Origin: Eutypella sp. D-1
Lineage: Eukaryota; Ascomycota; Sordariomycetes; Xylariales; Diatrypaceae
Length of the DNA: 64,000 nucleotides
Assembly (NCBI GenBank): GCA_023313575.1
Contig: JAJTTP010000006.1
Coordinates: 744,001 to 808,000, forward strand
Reading direction: 5' to 3'
The notes below the pieces were generated by a model. The model did not search any database. It was not told the origin of the DNA and saw nothing but the letters and a program-made list of their open reading frames with translations. The position numbers and the translations under genes are program-made. Each line of letters starts with the position of its first letter. Positions within the stretch are counted from its first letter, which is position 1. This document shows, one piece after another, positions 59,110 through 64,000 of this stretch.

Positions 59110-61482
59110 ATGTCGAACATCTCGACTCAATCCAGCTCCCCCGCGCATTTTGACCGCTTCGTGGTAATCCACGTCGCTACCACTTGCGACGAGCATGGCG
59201 TCTATGTCACGAAAGATTCTGCCGAGGTTATTGAGCTTGGTTGGATACTTTTGGAAGCCAAGTCCTTGGAGGAGGTATGTGTTGAAAAAAAAATAAACCA
59301 AAATGAATCAAATGTCCCCGGCACATTTTTTCTCCCTCCCCCTTTTCCCCCCTTTCCCCCTTTTATGTTTATAGCGGCGTCTCTTGACTACGCAATCTTA
59401 CCCGACGACCAGCATTTTTTTTTTTTTTTGGATTTAATCCGACTAATCGTTTGTTACTACAGCTCCACCGCGAGAGTGTTCTCGTGAAGCCGATTAACAC
59501 CCCTATTACTCCTCTCTGTAGTAAGTTCGAGTTCTAATCATCTTGATTATTCATTCTCTTCGATGAAGAATTTATGTACTAAGCAAAGCGAATCGATTTG
59601 TAGCTAGCCTAACGACCCTCACCTGGGAGCATGTTCGGAACGCGGGAACCTTCCGAGATGCCATCAACCGGTTCGATGCCTTCGCTTCCGAGCACCTGAC
59701 CTCCCAGAACCTCGACTTCGTCTTCGTGACTTTAGATGCCTGGGACTTGCGTGTCCAGCTGCCTCGTGAGGCTCGTGATAAGGCCGTTGTGCTTCCGCCT
59801 TATCTCCAACACTCGCGCACCTTTGATCTGCGTACCGAGTACCAGCGTTGGCAGCAACATCATCCCGAGTCTCTCCCATTCGGTCCCTCAATGTTATCCA
59901 ACATCTGTGCTGCTCTAGAAGTCGAGCCCGTCCAGGCCAGTGCTCCAATTAAGCATAACCTCCCCTTCCACCTTCAGGCTCTTGCCCCAGCGTCGCCTCG
60001 ACGAGCAATGGAGGAGGCCGTCACCCTCGCGCGAGTCCTCCGAGGTCTCATTCGCAAGTCGCAGCCCCCTCAGGACCACGCCGATGTCCTTACACGTCCT
60101 ATGGATGCGCGCGCCGATGTTCGCGCTTTTCTCTCCGAGAGAAGCAAGGTCTTGCACATGTCTGGTTTGCCCCACGACACTACGCAATCGGAGCTTGAGA
60201 GCTGGTTTACTCAATTTGGCGGTCGCCCAATCGCCTTCTGGACCCTCCGTACCCCGGAGCAGCATAAGCCTACTGGTACCGGCTTTGCGGTTTTTTCGTC
60301 CCATGAGGAAGTAAGTGGTCTCCCATTTTTCGCCTATTTACCCCACATCCTATGTATCTACAATACGTGTTCAAGCCACTGCTCCACCCCAGACCTGCCC
60401 ACGATCCCATTATTATTTCCCAGTGCAATCTTGTTTTCGGGTTACTCGTAGTCAAAGTGCCTTTTTAAATTCCTTTTTTTCTTTTCTCGATCTTATATAT
60501 ACTAACAATGTCACATCAGGCTGCCGAGAGCTTGTGTATGAACGGTCGCGCTCTTAACGAGAAGGCTATTGAGGTCTCCCCTTCTTCCAGCCGCGTCCTT
60601 GACCGTGCTGCGGAGATCCTCACCCCTTTCCCCCCTAGCAAGAACCGGCCTCGTCCCGGTGATTGGACGTGCCCTTCATGCGGGTTTTCGAACTTCCAGC
60701 GCCGTACTGCATGCTTCCGATGCTCTTTCCCTGCAGTCAACTCTGGTCCTCAAGGTGGCGGTGGTGGGGATATGGGTTATGGCTACGGTTACGGTCCGCC
60801 GGCCATGATGCCACCCCCTCACCACGGTGGCCATCACGGAAACATGGGACACGGCGGTGGTCGCATGGGTGGTGGCGGTGCAGTCCCCTTCCGAGCGGGA
60901 GACTGGAAGTGCGGTAATGAGGTTTGTGGATACCACAACTTCGCGAAGAACGTCTGCTGTCTTCGCTGTGGTGCTAGCCGTGCTGGTGCCGCTGTCGTTG
61001 CCGACGCAGGCTATCCTTCGGCTGTCAACAGCGACGCTTACGGAATGGGTTCCGGTTCTATGGGTGGCAACCCTGGCCCCGGCCCCGGCCCTGGCCCGGG
61101 TCCCGGTCCTTTCGGATCTGCCTCTGGTCCCTTCGGTGCCTCTGGTGGCTATGGCCAGCACTTCGGAGGCCAACCCAGCACGTATGCTCTGCCGTCCGGA
61201 ATCGGCGGTGGCGCTGCTCCCTACCCGTCTCTAAACACTCATTTTGGCCCCGCTCCTGGCTCTCACTCTGCCGGCCCCTTTGACAGCCGCGCTGCCGAGG
61301 CCGCGTTCCAGTCTGCTAACAACGGACCTGCCTCCGCTGGCCCATCGAATAACTTCTATTCCGCCCAGTCCGAGAACGACCCGTTTCCATTCCTCTCTTC
61401 CGGGATCGGCGGCCTGACCGTCAGCGGCAATGACAACCGCCAGAATGGCTCCGGCGCGCCCCCTAGCAAATCGCCCGCCTAA
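59110..61482 (+). CDS. NRP1: NRP1-like RNA-binding protein: exonuclease-like domain, RRM, two RanBP2 zinc fingers
   Basis: Four exons, 59110-59274, 59463-59520, 59604-60310 and 60520-61482, encode 630 residues. Residues about 15-205 resemble the ERI-1-type DEDDh 3'-5' exonuclease fold, but the usual Asp-x-Glu pair after the first strand is replaced (VIHVATTCDE), so it is probably inactive. An RRM spans about 255-333 (VLHMSGLPHDTTQSELESWF and GTGFAVF). Two RanBP2-type fingers follow at about 355-381 (DWTCPSCGFSNF...CFRC) and 435-463 (DWKCGNEVCGYHNF...CLRC), separated by a Gly/His/Met-rich linker. The tail is Gly/Pro/Ser-rich with a GP repeat. Yeast Nrp1 is cytoplasmic and enters stress granules; the role here is inferred from that. 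Confidence 0.93.
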
Positions 61483-63701
61483 ACACCTGGCCAGCCGGGC
61501 ATCCCTCGACGACATCCGCAATCGAATGTCATTGATTTCTTTTTCTCGGAATACATTTGGTTCAAAGTAGATGGTCGGCGGCCTTTATGACTTGGCAACA
61601 CTTCTCTTGACTTAGGATGCTTAAGGTTGGTAAATTCGGATCATGTGTCACTTGGAAGGCACAATTATACTCTGGATCGGTATATCAAATGCGGACGCGG
61701 TGCAAAACTTACCACTATTCTATTGTTGAGGGGTGTTAGACAAAAGGGCGATTCTTTACGGCACTGGCGTCTATGATCCCGGAAGCCGACGACTGGATGT
61801 TCGGCCACGTCTTGATACACAATTCGGCGCCCGGCCTCGAGGGTTGGAGGGTGTCTGTACATGGATTGACTTTGCGCGGAATGGATGGAACAGTGGTGCA
61901 TAGCGCAGGGAGTGTGTTAAGGTTATATCCTGGCCGGCTGCTTCTTTATATTTCGTTTCCCCAACGCCATAGTTCTTGTTTTCCTCTTATCCCTCTTTTC
62001 ACCCCTGTCACACCTACCTCAACGCACATCCGTTTTTTGTTTTTCCTTCTTCGTACACTTTTCCTCTTTATTGTCTATTTCTCTTATTTTGTTTTTTCCT
62101 CTTGCCGAAAAAAAGATGGTCATTTGTTTCCCTTCCCAGGAATATTAGGAGGGATGGTCACGGTGGTTAGAAGGGAGCCTTAGGAGTCAAAAGGTTGACT
62201 GGCAATTGGTGGGGCGGGCTGGAAAACATCTGGAAAGGGGGTGCGAGGGACGGCAAACTTCTTTTTCCACGGCATTTCTGATCGAGGCATTCTGTTTCTT
62301 TCTACCTCCCACGCTCGACGAGTACGACAACCATCTCCACTAGTACCGATCACAATTACTACTACGTCTAACCTCTAAAATCCCCGATAACCACCTGCCA
62401 TGATTGAGCCTTTACGTTCTCACGATTGTCATCTCGTCGATCTCATCAAACATCACCATCAATCAGTCTGTCTGGTCACCTATTGCTTTTGTTGGATTTC
62501 TTCGTTAGGTAATACGAAGGGGGAGGGGGTTTTGGAAGAGGAAGGAGTCCGAACTTGTTTGAACATGATGTGGTCTTTGCGTATTGCGGTGGCGTGTGTG
62601 GAATATAAAAAAAAGGGAAGGGAGGGGCGGTTTTCGAGAGGTTATCTATATTTTTATTCCCTCATGGGCTGTGGCTTTCTAGAGGGGGGAAGGAAGGGAA
62701 GGGGGAAGCTTGAGAGGAGGCAAGAGGGATAATGGCATGAGATGAGTTGGTTGGAAGGATGGTGGCGGTGATGGATGGATGGTTTGGACGGACGGACGGA
62801 TGGACGGGATGATGGATCGAACGAAAGAAGAGCCGAACCGAAAATCTCAGCCGTTCCTACCACTATAGTTGCCAGGTCACCAAGAGAAGAGAGAGAGGAG
62901 GGGAAAGGAAACGTTTTCCATCTGCGCGTGTGCGTGGGCGGGCAGAAAGAGAAAGAAGAAAAAAGCCCCCACCCCGGAAAGACTCTACTACTACTATTAC
63001 TTAGTAAAAAAAACATACAAGCTGTTTGCTCCATACTGGTTCCTTCTAGCCCCTCATGTGATTCTTATGCCCTTGTGATTCATGATGCATGATGCCGATT
63101 TTGTTTTTGTTTTGAACAAGATAGAAAGACGCGGCGGCATCACACCTAATACACCCTCCCGTATATATGCTCTTATGACACGCGCACACACACACATACG
63201 TATGACTGCGTGATTTCGTTAGTTGCCTACATATGCACCTATACCTAGGTACCATTGATCAGTAGGTAGTAAGTACCTAAGTAGGTAAAGGAGGTACGAT
63301 GGGGGGGGGGGTGTGGACAGAGTAGTCGTTCTGCCCCAGGTCTGTGGTCCACGATGGTACTATTAGTCAAAATACGATTTGAACGGTAAATCACGCCAGG
63401 CCAGCCAGTGAAAGTATTTAAGTAGTTGGGGTTTAATTTGACTTGACTGGATGACTTCAAAACTTAAGGTAGGGTAAGGTATCTAACTGGTTGTTGAGGT
63501 ACGTCGATATCCGTCATCGATTGCGCGATCAACGAACGCCTACGGTGTGTGATATGGGGGTTTACGATCTATACAAACTCTATGATCCTTCTCTCTCTCC
63601 GGGCTGCGGGGGATGGGGATAGGGGGGGGGGGGCATTGAAATAATCCCGAGCTATGAAAGCAAGATCTTATTTTACCTTATCTTACTTGGGCTTACTCAC
63701 C
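61483..63701. other. 2.2-kb convergent intergenic region
   Basis: No gene is supported. It contains GGAC/GGAT units (62786-62810), GA-rich and CT-rich tracts, TACCTAGGTA at 63242, a G11 run (63301-63311) and a G12 run (63622-63633). Confidence 0.5.
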
Positions 63702-64000
63702 TCACCTCCTCTTACTACTACGGTGCTTGTCATCGTCCTTCCTCCCGTCCTTCTTCTCCTTCTCCTTGTCTTTGCTGCTGCTGCTGCTATGGTGTTTACT
63801 ACTGCTGTGGTGTTTACTACTGCTGTGATGCTTACTGCTACCATGACCCTGGCCTTGACCATGACCATAGTATTCACCTCCGCCGTCGGTGGCGGGAGCG
63901 TCGTGATAATGCGTCAGGTACCGCTCGCCGCGCACGTTATCGTACATGTGCATGTCCTCGGGCTGCAGGGGGCGCTCGGCGTTCCACGAAACCACGCGTC
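63702..64000 (-). CDS. C-terminal end of an unrecognised protein (5' end beyond the window)
   Basis: An open frame enters from the right edge on the minus strand and stops at 63702, giving the last 99 or so residues. The first part (SWNAERPLQPEDMHMYDN then VRGERYLTHYHD) looks like folded sequence. The end is low complexity: a Gly/His/Gln stretch, three SSKHH repeats, a Ser run and a Lys/Glu/Asp/Arg-rich tail ending RSSKRR, which could act as a nuclear-localisation or RNA-binding tail. I do not recognise the family. No upstream Met that must be the start is visible, so I treat it as partial. Confidence 0.55.
   Translation of the reverse strand, partial: RVVSWNAERPLQPEDMHMYDNVRGERYLTHYHDAPATDGGGEYYGHGQGQGHGSSKHHSSSKHHSSSKHHSSSSSKDKEKEKKDGRKDDDKHRSSKRR

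Noticed and set aside
61773..62183. 136-codon plus-strand ORF after the NRP1-like gene
   Set aside because: The second half is pyrimidine-run derived (Phe/Leu/Ser) and the first half matches no family.
1..64000. Secondary-metabolite cluster, CRISPR array or mobile cargo
   Set aside because: No polyketide or peptide synthase, no spaced direct repeats and no transposase ORF; gene content is housekeeping.

Overview
The window is nuclear DNA of a filamentous ascomycete (Pezizomycotina, most likely Sordariomycetes). The genes carry many short GT-AG introns of about 50-210 nt. The proteins are typical fungal orthologues, intergenic DNA is long and rich in simple repeats, and a palindrome TACCTAGGTA recurs between genes. 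Seventeen protein genes can be supported, two of them cut by the window edges. I saw no tRNA, rRNA or CRISPR array. Gene names rest on recognised domains and motifs, not on a database search.

Layout. 1-2049 (-): vacuolar membrane M28 protease, 3' end outside the window. 2050-4058: divergent promoter holding a 499-bp MITE-like element. 4059-9183 (+): GCN2/CPC3 eIF2alpha kinase. 9976-10854 (-): peroxisomal enoyl-CoA hydratase/isomerase. 12860-14587 (-): atypical Rnd-like Rho GTPase. 15722-16635 (-): BTB protein. 18304-19488 (+): Ure2-like glutathione transferase. 20474-22654 (+): branch-point-binding protein (SF1/BBP). 25370-26032 (+): small secreted protein. 26628-27039 (-): small hydrophilic protein, divergent from 27666-28808 (+), a CobW/G3E GTPase. 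29239-30450 (-): GH88/GH105-like six-hairpin hydrolase. 33932-35161 (-): class II eIF4E. 39024-39876 (-): YOP1. 42520-45371 (+): RFX transcription factor. 47735-49972 (+): aspartate kinase. 50952-52313 (+): KIN17. 59110-61482 (+): NRP1-like RRM/RanBP2-finger protein. 63702-64000 (-): C-terminal end of an unknown protein.

How they work together. This is ordinary housekeeping chromosome, not a secondary-metabolite cluster or a defence island. Two themes recur. One is nutrient and translation control: GCN2 senses uncharged tRNA, aspartate kinase opens the threonine/methionine pathway, and a class II eIF4E binds mRNA caps. The other is RNA handling: SF1, the NRP1-like protein and KIN17. No operon-like arrangement is seen.

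The most unusual items are the following. (1) A Rho-family GTPase lacks the catalytic Gln, has an altered NKxD box, has no CaaX end and carries a roughly 245-residue N-terminal extension. (2) The MITE-like element lies between the protease and GCN2. (3) A one-base conflict at an exon junction of KIN17 cannot be solved with GT-AG introns. (4) Many coding exons are very short, down to 12 nt. (5) The TACCTAGGTA palindrome is strongly over-represented.
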